Shown here in pieces: positions 45,538 to 53,104 of a stretch of DNA of 64,000 bases (its first letter is position 1; each line of letters starts with the position of its first letter). Location of the stretch: the NCBI RefSeq assembly GCF_014154935.1, contig NZ_JACEHH010000001.1, positions 310,001 through 374,000 of the forward strand. Direction: 5' to 3'. The stretch comes from Stieleria mannarensis. Its GTDB lineage: Bacteria; Planctomycetota; Planctomycetia; Pirellulales; Pirellulaceae. Below the pieces are notes generated by a model. It did no database searches. It was not told where the DNA came from and saw only the letters and a program-made list of their open reading frames with translations. A program made the translations under genes and the position numbers.

Positions 45538-46203
45538 ATGATTGAAATGGAGCGTCTTGCTCATCGCGGACTCTGGACCGAACCGCGTGAAAAGAACCGT
45601 CGCGTCGCATTCGAGCGGGCTTTTGCCGCAGGATTCGGCGTGGAAACGGATCTTCGTGATCACAACGGGACGGTCGTGATCAGCCATGACCCGCCAGGTG
45701 GAGCGACGCAACCGGAACTGACGTTTGAAGAGTTCCTGGCTCTGTACCAAAACTGTCAGGCGACGGGAACGCTGGCGTTGAACGTCAAAGCCGATGGGTT
45801 ATCCGCCATCGTCGACCAATTGCTAAAAAAATATAATTTGGACAGGTATTTCGTCTTTGACATGGCGATCCCAGACATGTTGGCCTATTCGAAACTCAAA
45901 ATGCGCTGCTTTTCGCGGCAAAGTGAGTTCGAATCGCCGACGCTGTTGAAAAATACTTCCTCAACTTCGCCAATCAAGGGGATCTGGCTGGATTCGTTTT
46001 CGACGATTTGGTATTCCACCGCTCTCGTCCGCGAGCACTTGGCGTCGGGACTGGACGTTTGTCTGGTTTCGCCCGAGTTGCACGGTCGAGACCCACAGCC
46101 CTGGTGGGACGAACTACGTACGTTTTTGCAAACGACTCCACCGGATCATGACCCGCAACCAGGCAGGTTGATGTTGTGTACAGACTTTCCCCACGAATTT
46201 TGA
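45538..46203 (+). CDS. GDPD-like phosphodiesterase
   Basis: 221 residues. The N-terminus has the glycerophosphodiester phosphodiesterase pattern: His-Arg (AHRGLW), then E-x-D (GFGVETDLRDHNG), then His-Asp (VVISHDPPG), and LALNVKADG in the position of the family's E-x-K strand. It lacks a signal peptide and is shorter than E. coli GlpQ/UgpQ, so it is cytoplasmic and minimal. It is divergent from the ABC gene (127 bases between starts) and precedes the HAD gene by 25 bases. It may act on glycerophosphate-type or nucleotide-diphosphate-alcohol substrates in glycan decoration; that is inference. Confidence 0.75.
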   Translation: MIEMERLAHRGLWTEPREKNRRVAFERAFAAGFGVETDLRDHNGTVVISHDPPGGATQPELTFEEFLALYQNCQATGTLALNVKADGLSAIVDQLLKKYNLDRYFVFDMAIPDMLAYSKLKMRCFSRQSEFESPTLLKNTSSTSPIKGIWLDSFSTIWYSTALVREHLASGLDVCLVSPELHGRDPQPWWDELRTFLQTTPPDHDPQPGRLMLCTDFPHEF

Positions 46204-46228
46204 TCGGCTGCCAGGGAGGGCAACGTAA

Positions 46229-46876
46229 GTGATCAAGGCAATCATCTTTGACATGGACGGCGTCTTGGTCGATGCCAAGCAGTGGCACTTCGAAGCGCTC
46301 AATACCGCTTTGGGACTGTTTGGTTATCGAATCAGCCAATTCGAACACCACCAACGTTTCGATGGCTTACCGACTCGCGAAAAGCTGCGCATCCTGGCAA
46401 AAGAGAACGGCTTTCCACACACCTTGAGCGACTTCGTCAACGAGATGAAGCAGCACTGTTTGTTGGAAACCGCCGAAAGGCTTTGTCAACCCAATCCCGT
46501 CCACCTGCAAACGCTCCGGCAACTTCGCGACGAAGGCTATGACCTGGCGTTGGCCTCCAATTCGATCCGTCGCTCCGTCGATCGGTTGATGCAGTTGACC
46601 ACGCTCGAGTCCTTGCTGTCCTTCACGCTCAGCAATGAAGACGTCTCGCAGCCCAAACCCAGCCCGGAGATTTACTCCTTGGCGATCCGACGGCTGGGGT
46701 GTTTACCGGGTGAGTGCCTGGTGGTCGAAGACGGTGAATATGGCTTGGCCGCCGCCAAAGCCGCCGGTGCCAACGTGCTGCGAGTCGAAACGGTTAGCGA
46801 CGTCAATTACGAGAACGTTCGAGGCCGCATCGACGAACTCAAACGCGAATCGGGCCCGCAAGTTTCCGTCGCCTGA
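46229..46876 (+). CDS. HAD-superfamily phosphatase
   Basis: 215 residues from GTG 46229. Motif I is IIFDMDGVLVDAKQWH (Asp8, Asp10), with a helical cap following, then LALASNSIRRSV (motif II Ser), QPKPSPEIY (Lys motif III) and LVVEDGEYGLAAAKAAG (motif IV). This fits beta-phosphoglucomutase- or phosphoglycolate-phosphatase-like HADs. It is coupled to the preceding phosphodiesterase gene and thus may remove phosphate from the product. Its last 70 bases overlap the 3' end of the protease gene on the other strand. Confidence 0.88.
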   Translation: MIKAIIFDMDGVLVDAKQWHFEALNTALGLFGYRISQFEHHQRFDGLPTREKLRILAKENGFPHTLSDFVNEMKQHCLLETAERLCQPNPVHLQTLRQLRDEGYDLALASNSIRRSVDRLMQLTTLESLLSFTLSNEDVSQPKPSPEIYSLAIRRLGCLPGECLVVEDGEYGLAAAKAAGANVLRVETVSDVNYENVRGRIDELKRESGPQVSVA

Positions 46877-47790
46877 TGCCTCCGCGCCGCCGACCGCGAG
46901 CCCATCAACAGCCCGACGCCCAGCACCATCCACATCATCCAGGATGACAATTCGGGCGCCACGGGATCGTTGCCGGCGGAAATGGTCGATGTGATCCAGG
47001 AGGCGTACGAGGAAACCTTGATCGAACCGGCCAGGTCTCCATAGTCGGCGTCGGTGTTGCCGTCCACGCTGGCGATGAAGGAGTGCACGCCGGCCAGGAC
47101 GTCGCCGCTGCCGAAGTCCATGAAGACCGCGCCGCCGCTGTCGCCCCCGGCGATCAGGTACTCCAGGTCCAGCTGGGTCGCCGTCCCGAAAAAGTTGTCG
47201 CCCGCTGACCCGCTGTCAAAGTCTTCGAACAAAATGTCGTCGCTGTAGCCCCCGACGACGCTGCCGTCGACATCGACGACGTTTCGCCCGGCCCGCTTGG
47301 TGCCGGCCGGTGCGGTGATGCCTGTCACGCCGGTGCCGGTGACCCCATAGCCGACATGCGTCGCGGTTTGCCCGACTTCCGAGGTGTTGGTGTTGATCGT
47401 CGCCGGCGTCACGCTCAATTCACTCGTCGCCAGTCGCAGCAGCGCGATATCGGTCCCGGTGGTCAGGTCGCCGGTCCAGCCCGAATAGACAAATCGTTCG
47501 GCACCCACGTGGACTCCGCCCCCGCTGTCGGTCAAGTCGAACGTCCAGTCGCTGGCCGAAAAACCGTCGGCGTCCAAACAGTGCCCGGCGGTCAAGATCC
47601 AATCCTGGTCGATCAACGTGGCCGAGCAGATCATATTGCTCCACGTCAACGCACCCACCGCGGGATAGCTGGCGGCCAAGCTGGTGTAACTGGAATCGGC
47701 GCGGTCGTGTCGGATCGTACCGGCCGTCGCCGATGGCAACGACACCGCCCCCAGTATCAGCAGCAGCAGCACCCCGGGCCCCCGACGCAT
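46807..47790 (-). CDS. Trypsin-like serine protease with PEP-CTERM-like tail
   Basis: 327 residues from ATG 47790. The frame extends upstream, but a signal peptide (VLLLLILGAVSLPSATAG) starts at this ATG. The catalytic triad is visible: H70 (LTAGHC), D114 (TDIALLRL), S218 (GGDSGGAV). Residues 276-305 form a sorting-type tail: PVAPELSS, a hydrophobic helix (WMMWMVLGVGLLMG), and RSAARRH. This resembles PEP-CTERM, with PEL for PEP. The next two genes on this strand are an EpsI-like gene and an exosortase. The final 22 residues after RRH lie in the 70-base overlap with the HAD gene and are unlike a natural tail. Confidence 0.88.
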   Translation of the reverse strand: MRRGPGVLLLLILGAVSLPSATAGTIRHDRADSSYTSLAASYPAVGALTWSNMICSATLIDQDWILTAGHCLDADGFSASDWTFDLTDSGGGVHVGAERFVYSGWTGDLTTGTDIALLRLATSELSVTPATINTNTSEVGQTATHVGYGVTGTGVTGITAPAGTKRAGRNVVDVDGSVVGGYSDDILFEDFDSGSAGDNFFGTATQLDLEYLIAGGDSGGAVFMDFGSGDVLAGVHSFIASVDGNTDADYGDLAGSIKVSSYASWITSTISAGNDPVAPELSSWMMWMVLGVGLLMGSRSAARRHQATETCGPDSRLSSSMRPRTFS

Positions 47791-47804
47791 CCACCGAAGA
47801 TTCA

Positions 47805-47861
47805 ACCCTCCCCGGCAGGGGGCGTGCGGTTTTTGACAATTTACCCTCCCAGAGGGAGGGT
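47805..47861. repeat. Two CCCTCCC palindromes upstream of the protease gene
   Basis: Two palindromes: ACCCTCCCCGGCAGGGGG, with imperfect ends, at 47805-47825, and a perfect ACCCTCCC-AGA-GGGAGGGT at 47843-47861. They lie 15-70 bases upstream of the protease start, within its likely leader. The same stem with a different loop is found at 52392-52412. Confidence 0.6.
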
Positions 47862-47917
47862 GGCTTACATGATTGACGACTCCATCTTTTAACCTGGTGC
47901 GTATGGCCCACCGCGAC

Positions 47918-47975
47918 CAGGCTGCCATTGGTAGACAGGCTGCCATTCGTAGACAGGCTGCCATTGGTAGACAGG
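47918..47975. repeat. Triple 18-base tandem repeat
   Basis: Three copies of caggctgccattggtaga stand head to tail (47918-47935, 47936-47953 with one base changed, 47954-47971), followed by CAGG. They lie between the protease and the EpsI-like gene. No gene is supported here. Either reading strand would give a short repeated peptide, but no start suggests it is translated. Confidence 0.7.
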
Positions 47976-48063
47976 CCAGCGCACGACAGCCCCCAGGCCA
48001 CCGATCGTGGATTCGTCTTGTCATCGTCTTTGTCGAACGGTTCACCGTTGGCATCGATTCGGG

Positions 48064-48726
48064 CTATTTCAGGGTGGGAGGCGGGATCGCAACGCCGGCC
48101 AATTGGGGTTGCGACGGTGGATGTGGTTCATTGACGCTCCATTGCAGGACTTGTTGCAGCGTCTGGCGGGCTGCGGCCGTCAGCCCGCCCGGGTGGCGTG
48201 TCGTGACCAACATTCGCTGCAACGTCGGCCGGCCGGCAAATTGAAACCGGGGTGAGCGAGGCGAACTCCAGCGCGTCCCATCATGCCATCCATAGGCGAT
48301 CGTCAGCGCGGGCTGGTCCACGTTGCGGGGATGAAGGGTTTGGAAACGAAAGTTGTCCGATGTTTCGGGAAGCTTCCAGACCACCGCATCGCTGAGCGAG
48401 CGATATTCCTGGCGGGCATAGCAGGTCTCCGGCGAGTGGCTTGCCAGCGGACCTGCCGCACCTGCGATCAAGGTCACCACCACCACTTGCCCGGTTTGCG
48501 GATGCCGATACGCCGCCCGCCAATGGTCGCTCGCCTGCAGAATCTCCAATTCTCTCGGCTCCAGCTCGTCGCGTTCAAGCAACTGCCACGGGCCAAGCGT
48601 TGCTGCGGGCTCAAACGCACAGCGCGGAGGCGGTGCGGTGCGCCAGCCGGAGGTCACCAGACAACTGGTCAACGACAGCAGGCAGCCCAGCACGGCGATT
48701 TTCGATCGGGTCAAAATCAACTCCAT
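48064..48726 (-). CDS. EpsI-like exosortase-associated protein
   Basis: 220 residues from ATG 48726. The N-terminus has a membrane or lipoprotein signal (AVLGCLLSLTSC). The conserved segment SHSPETCYARQEYRS holds the Pro-Glu-x-Cys-Tyr motif of the EpsI (DUF3485) family, which accompanies exosortases. Start and exosortase stop overlap (position 48726), so both come from one message. EpsI proteins are thought to assist exosortase-linked exopolysaccharide export or processing; the mechanism is not known. The lack of a longer anchor could make it a lipoprotein. Confidence 0.82.
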   Translation of the reverse strand: MELILTRSKIAVLGCLLSLTSCLVTSGWRTAPPPRCAFEPAATLGPWQLLERDELEPRELEILQASDHWRAAYRHPQTGQVVVVTLIAGAAGPLASHSPETCYARQEYRSLSDAVVWKLPETSDNFRFQTLHPRNVDQPALTIAYGWHDGTRWSSPRSPRFQFAGRPTLQRMLVTTRHPGGLTAAARQTLQQVLQWSVNEPHPPSQPQLAGVAIPPPTLK

Positions 48727-51700
48727 CAGCTTGCGCTCCGATCGCCGGGGGCCTGTGCCGTCATTTCCGTCGGCTGCATCAATGTATTTTGCAACTGCGT
48801 CCACGCCTGTCGTTCGCTGTGATTGAGCTGGTTCTGGCGGATCGCGCCCGATCGAGCGACGTTGAAGGAGTCGTTTGCCCGATCACGATTCCCGACGGCC
48901 AAGTAGGCGGTGGCCAAATGCAAGTGCGTGATGGGATCGGTCGGGTCGGACGCGTCGGCTGCTTGTTTCAACAGCGGCAACGCCTCGTCGGCACGATCCA
49001 TCTGCACCAGGATCCAGCCTTTCGTGTCCAAGAAAGCCGGCTGGGGGCCGGTCTGTTCCAAAACATGATCGATCAGTTTCAGTGCCCGCGACCGAGGTTG
49101 CGTTCGCGGACCATCACCGGCTTGATCGGCCAACAGCATGGCGAGATTGTTTGCCGCGATCACGTTTTGTGGGTCCGCCGTGACGGCTCGGTCGAGCAAC
49201 TCCATTGCGGCGGCAGGCCGTTGCCGCCGCGTGTACCAATCCACGATCGCCGTCAGCAGCGTCGTGTCGCCGATCGCCCGCGATTGTCCGCCGCGGATGA
49301 TCGGTTCCAATCGTGCAGCAAGTGACGGGGAAAGCTCGACGGCGCTGACGCCGACGACGGCTGCCGTGTGGGCTCGCAGCGACGCGTCGACCGCCCAACC
49401 CGGGGCGGCAACCAGGGTGACCGCTTCCTCGGCTCGGCCGTGCCGCGCCAGTGCGATCGCCAACGCCGCGACATCTTGGACGTCTTGCTCGGCGGCACTG
49501 CGATAGTGACCGATCGCTTGATCCGATCGGCCCACCATCTCCCAGGCTTGGGCGAGCAATTGGTCGGCCGGCGGGGCAGTCTGGCCGTGGCGCTGCTGCC
49601 GCCAACGAATCTCCTCGATCGCCCCGCCGGGGCCGTATCGGTCGTGCAACAGACTGACAAATTCCAACCACAACTGTCCGTCGCGCCCAGCCGCGGCGAC
49701 AGCGCTGCGGTAGCAATCCTCCGCCGCCGGCCGATTGCCGTCGCTGCGCCAGGCTCGCGCGGCTGCCGTCCATTGATCGGCCGCACGGTCGCTTTCGGCC
49801 ATGTGGGCACTTTCCGCGGCGCGGGACTCGAACACTCGGGCCGCGTCACCATATCGGCCCAATCGAACCAGACATTGGAGCTGCAGTGATTGCAGGGTCT
49901 GCCTGCGGCGGGCTGACTTTGCAGACGAGGAAGCGTGCATCGCGACCAGCGTTTGGCATCGCTGGATCGTTGCCAATGCGTCATCGTGCCGACCGGCGTG
50001 CAGATCCAAGCGGGCCTGGACCAACATCAGCCGGATTCGCAGCGGACGGCTGGCGGCGTGAAACGCATGGTTGTCGTCCGCCACCAACTGCGCTACCAAA
50101 TGAGCGGATTCCTGGTGTCGGTCGGACTGCAGCAGCGCCTCGGCCAGTTTCACGCCCAGGTCCAACGGGCGATTCCCAGCCAGTCGCCACGCCCGCAGGT
50201 AAGCCGCCGTGGCTTGCGGCCACTGTCTTTGGGAACGCTGCGCGCCGCTGGCATAAACATCCCCCAGGATCACGTAGGCCGCGTGATCCTCGGGCCTCTG
50301 CTCGATCGCTTTCCAAAGCAAACGTTTTACGTCGTCGCCTCGGTTTTCCAATCCCGCATCTCGCGCCGACGCCAAGTAGATTCGATAGGCCACGTGCGGG
50401 GGGCAATCACCGTCGATGCGCGACCGAGCCAGTTCAATCGACGGTGCGTCGGTTCCGAACAGATGCGCGAACCGCCAAGCCTGGAAATACGCCGGCGCCG
50501 TATCGATTTGACCGGCCGCTCGGGTGATGGCCGGTGCGAATTCACTCGCCCTGCGGCGGTCGATCGAATCCGGATGGTCACAACAGTACTGGGCGATTGC
50601 CATGGCCAACCGGTCACGCCAATCGGTCGCCGGTCCCAAATGCTCCATCGAGCGATTGAATCGTTGGAGGGACCATTCCGAATCGGCGACGGCGGAAAAA
50701 CGCAATTCGGCTTCCATGCACAGACGTTGTGCAGCGACGTCGGTGGGGGCGGCCGCGGAAAGACGTGCCGCGCTGCGAAGCGCCGGATCGGCCAGATCAA
50801 AATCCAACGCCAATTCCAAATGGGATCGCAACGCCGGCAGATGGCCGGGGGACTGATTCAAAACCGCGGCCAACTGGTCAAAGGCCCGCATCCGCTCGTC
50901 CGCGGTTTCCGCATCCTGAAGCAATACCCACGCGTAGCGATAGCGCGGCTCGACCCGCCATGGTTGCAGCGTCAGCAGTCGGCCGTAGCAGGACGCCGCT
51001 TGATCCCAGTCGGCATTGGATTCATGATCCCGCGCTGCCGACAGGGTTTGATTGGCCAGCCGATCTCGCAGAGCCGCATGGTGCCCGATCGTCAAAAGAG
51101 CCATCCCGGCAAGCACCGCGGGGACGCCCGCCAATCGAAATCCAACCTTGCCCCATTGTCGCCAAGCGGTACTCGGCGACCCCAGGGTTCGCAACATTTC
51201 AGCGGCGCTCGCGATCCAGGCCCGCAGCGCGAAGAACAACATTGCGCAAAACGGCAAGACCAACCAATCGACGATCTCGTGGGTCCAGCCGGTCGTTGCG
51301 TCATCTTGATAGCGGTCCGCGACCCATGCGACGATGGCGATGCGAGCCGCGTTGGCAACGATTGCCACGGGAACCACCGCCAGCATCACGGTGCCGAATT
51401 CCACCGCGGCGTGTCCGACCGACTGCCATCGGCCTCGCGCTCGCCCCGGCGCCCGTTCTCGCCCCCGCACCCGTTGACTCAACACGGTGATGACGTAGCC
51501 CAAGGCCGCGACCGCCACCGTCATCCGCAACCCGCTGCAATCCTTCGTGATCCCCACGCCACCGCTGGCCGTCGTGACGGTGTAGCCGTCGGTGATCGCA
51601 AACGTCTGCGTCAGCCCCAGCAGGTAACAGCCGCCCCAGGCCGACGCCGATTGCAAGCATTGCGTTGCCAACATTTCCAGCTGAAACGGCAGTGGGATCA

Positions 51701-52211
51701 TGAACGCCAAAAAGCAGACCCCCGGCAGGCTCCAGCGCAGCATCGGCCGACCGGCCAGCAACCCGATCATCGCACTCAAGGCCAGCGGAAGGCTCCAACG
51801 CTCCAGGGCGGGCAGATAGAAGTATCCGCCTAGCCACAGCAGGCAATGAGCGGCTACAAGCAACGCGAGTGCGCCGAGCCAGGGTTTCTGGACGCTGGGC
51901 ATGGACGATCGTCGCATCCACAACAGCCAGATCGCGATCGGCAGGACGATCGGACCGTGGGAATAGCTTGCGTTCAATCGCCATTGCCCGACCAAATCAC
52001 CCACCACATGACGGTAGCTGCACCATGCCAACGCCCCCCAGACCAGAACCAGCACCCAGCGGGCGTGATCGCCGGGCGATGTTGTTCGCCAGACGCGACG
52101 GAAGCGCGCTCCGATAGCCTGCAACTGCGAGTGCACGAGTGAATTCTGTGAGTCGATGGAATGGACGCAACGGTTCCTTGTCGATCGGTGCGACTGACCC
52201 CGCCGGACCAT
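48726..52211 (-). CDS. xrtU: Exosortase (XrtU-like) with long C-terminal TPR region
   Basis: 1161 residues. The first 340 residues are an exosortase: several membrane helices (such as WVLVLVWGALAW and SYSHGPIVLPIAIWLLW) and the catalytic residues C225 (ITKDCSGLRM), R290 (VANAARIAIV) and H311 (THEIVDW). Residues from about 340 to 1161 are TPR-like helical pairs (DWDQAASCYGRLLTLQPWR, AYVILGDVYASGAQRS, NVIAANNLAMLLADQ). The family cleaves PEP-CTERM-type tails; a candidate, the protease at 46807, is two genes away. The TPR tail is probably periplasmic and may recruit substrates. The first 40 residues are basic, so the start could be further in. Confidence 0.9.
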   Translation of the reverse strand: MVRRGQSHRSTRNRCVHSIDSQNSLVHSQLQAIGARFRRVWRTTSPGDHARWVLVLVWGALAWCSYRHVVGDLVGQWRLNASYSHGPIVLPIAIWLLWMRRSSMPSVQKPWLGALALLVAAHCLLWLGGYFYLPALERWSLPLALSAMIGLLAGRPMLRWSLPGVCFLAFMIPLPFQLEMLATQCLQSASAWGGCYLLGLTQTFAITDGYTVTTASGGVGITKDCSGLRMTVAVAALGYVITVLSQRVRGRERAPGRARGRWQSVGHAAVEFGTVMLAVVPVAIVANAARIAIVAWVADRYQDDATTGWTHEIVDWLVLPFCAMLFFALRAWIASAAEMLRTLGSPSTAWRQWGKVGFRLAGVPAVLAGMALLTIGHHAALRDRLANQTLSAARDHESNADWDQAASCYGRLLTLQPWRVEPRYRYAWVLLQDAETADERMRAFDQLAAVLNQSPGHLPALRSHLELALDFDLADPALRSAARLSAAAPTDVAAQRLCMEAELRFSAVADSEWSLQRFNRSMEHLGPATDWRDRLAMAIAQYCCDHPDSIDRRRASEFAPAITRAAGQIDTAPAYFQAWRFAHLFGTDAPSIELARSRIDGDCPPHVAYRIYLASARDAGLENRGDDVKRLLWKAIEQRPEDHAAYVILGDVYASGAQRSQRQWPQATAAYLRAWRLAGNRPLDLGVKLAEALLQSDRHQESAHLVAQLVADDNHAFHAASRPLRIRLMLVQARLDLHAGRHDDALATIQRCQTLVAMHASSSAKSARRRQTLQSLQLQCLVRLGRYGDAARVFESRAAESAHMAESDRAADQWTAAARAWRSDGNRPAAEDCYRSAVAAAGRDGQLWLEFVSLLHDRYGPGGAIEEIRWRQQRHGQTAPPADQLLAQAWEMVGRSDQAIGHYRSAAEQDVQDVAALAIALARHGRAEEAVTLVAAPGWAVDASLRAHTAAVVGVSAVELSPSLAARLEPIIRGGQSRAIGDTTLLTAIVDWYTRRQRPAAAMELLDRAVTADPQNVIAANNLAMLLADQAGDGPRTQPRSRALKLIDHVLEQTGPQPAFLDTKGWILVQMDRADEALPLLKQAADASDPTDPITHLHLATAYLAVGNRDRANDSFNVARSGAIRQNQLNHSERQAWTQLQNTLMQPTEMTAQAPGDRSAS

Positions 52212-52549
52212 CCAATTGTCGCGCGCCCCGCCCAGGAGGAGATTTCATTAGGACTGGTTCGTTGGGACGAACCCGCAGAAACCCGCAGGTCCGAAGGGGG
52301 CGCTCAGGAGTGAGCGCTCGGAGCGGGGAGGGGGCGCTGTGGCTCGAAAGCACTCTAATACCACCAATCGCCCCTCCCCTCGCTACGCTCGACCCTCCCT
52401 GCCAGGGAGGGTTAATTCTTAGCTTGATGCCTACGGGCTCTGTGCTGCGACGGGACTCTGTGCCGTGCGTTTGGACAGGGTGTTTTACAGGGCCGGGCTT
52501 GAGGGGATCTCAGGACAATTCGGCGTTTTTTTCAGAACGGAGGAAAGAT
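52212..52549. other. Intergenic region between exosortase and exopolysaccharide operon
   Basis: About 340 bases separate two divergent units and should contain both promoters. A GC-rich stretch at about 52300-52340 has CGCTCA-GGAG-TGAGCG (six-pair hairpin). The CCCTCCC element follows at 52369-52412. No gene is supported before the short ORF at 52550. Confidence 0.45.
52369..52412. repeat. CCCTCCC palindrome element, best copy
   Basis: A perfect stem ACCCTCCCT-GCC-AGGGAGGGT (52392-52412) follows tcgcccctcccctcgctacgctcg-type sequence. The flanking stretch and the palindrome are shared with 29701-29747, and the stem with 47805-47861. It probably belongs to a dispersed repeat family and lies between the exosortase and exopolysaccharide genes. 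Confidence 0.6.
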
Positions 52550-52612
52550 ATGCCGGTTAAGCAGACGATACGGTGGGTAAGCCTGGAACAACCTGTGGAC
52601 AATCCGCAATGA
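52550..52612 (+). CDS. Possible 20-residue leader peptide of the exopolysaccharide operon
   Basis: ATG 52550 is preceded by a strong, well-spaced ribosome binding site (acGGAGGaaagatATG). The peptide MPVKQTIRWVSLEQPVDNPQ ends with TGA at 52610-52612, overlapping the ATG of the next gene at 52609 as ATGA. That next gene shows no good ribosome binding site of its own at this distance. The pattern looks like a translated leader coupling the operon's first gene. The frame is open upstream too, so a chance ORF cannot be excluded. Confidence 0.5.
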   Translation: MPVKQTIRWVSLEQPVDNPQ

Positions 52613-53019
52613 TCAAACAACTTCGCAAGACTGCCGCCCGATCGATCACCCTGGCGTGGATCGGTTTGACCGTGCTGTTGCCGGCATCGCAGAGCCACGC
52701 TCAGGCGCCGGCCGGTCGGCTGGGCGGAGGTTCGACGCGTGCGGGCCATTCTCCCTACCAACAGCGACTGTCGCCCTACCTGGACTTGCTCCGCAGCGAC
52801 AACAGCATCCTCAGTCCGTATCACTCGTTCGTGCAGCCGCGGCAGCAGCTACGCCAGAACCAGACGCGGCAGTTCCAACAGCTGCAAAAGCTCCAGCGTG
52901 CCTTCGATCGATCCGCGACCGGAACGTCCGCCTCATCCGAGCGGACACAGACGGGGCGTGGCGGGACCTTCAACAACTACCTGCACTACTATCAATTCAA
53001 TTCCGCCTACCGTCGTTGA
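52609..53019 (+). CDS. Small exported protein at the head of the exopolysaccharide operon
   Basis: 136 residues from ATG 52609. Signal peptide about 1-33 (ITLAWIGLTVLLPASQSHAQ). The mature part is Gln/Arg/Ser/Tyr rich with no Cys (RLSPYLDLLRSDNSILSPYH, then Gln-rich QFQQLQKLQRAFD) and ends in a Tyr-rich tail (NNYLHYYQFNSAYR). No family is recognised. It is likely exported with, or as an accessory to, the polysaccharide machinery, judged only from operon position. The start overlaps the short leader ORF. Confidence 0.68.
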   Translation: MIKQLRKTAARSITLAWIGLTVLLPASQSHAQAPAGRLGGGSTRAGHSPYQQRLSPYLDLLRSDNSILSPYHSFVQPRQQLRQNQTRQFQQLQKLQRAFDRSATGTSASSERTQTGRGGTFNNYLHYYQFNSAYRR

Positions 53020-53104
53020 ACGATCGCACGTTCCGGCAACGCCCGGCGTTAGTGCCGATCGGCAGGCTCCCCTCAATCTTCCCCTCTCCATAGCAATCAA
53101 CAAC

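Noticed and set aside
47790-48054. N-terminal extension of the protease by 88 residues
   Set aside because: It reads through palindromes and the 18-base tandem repeat, and a good signal peptide begins at ATG 47790.
49935-51833. Plus-strand frame of 632 residues opposite the exosortase
   Set aside because: Composition (Arg, Gln, Pro) is that of antisense to a GC-rich gene; the exosortase frame has catalytic residues.
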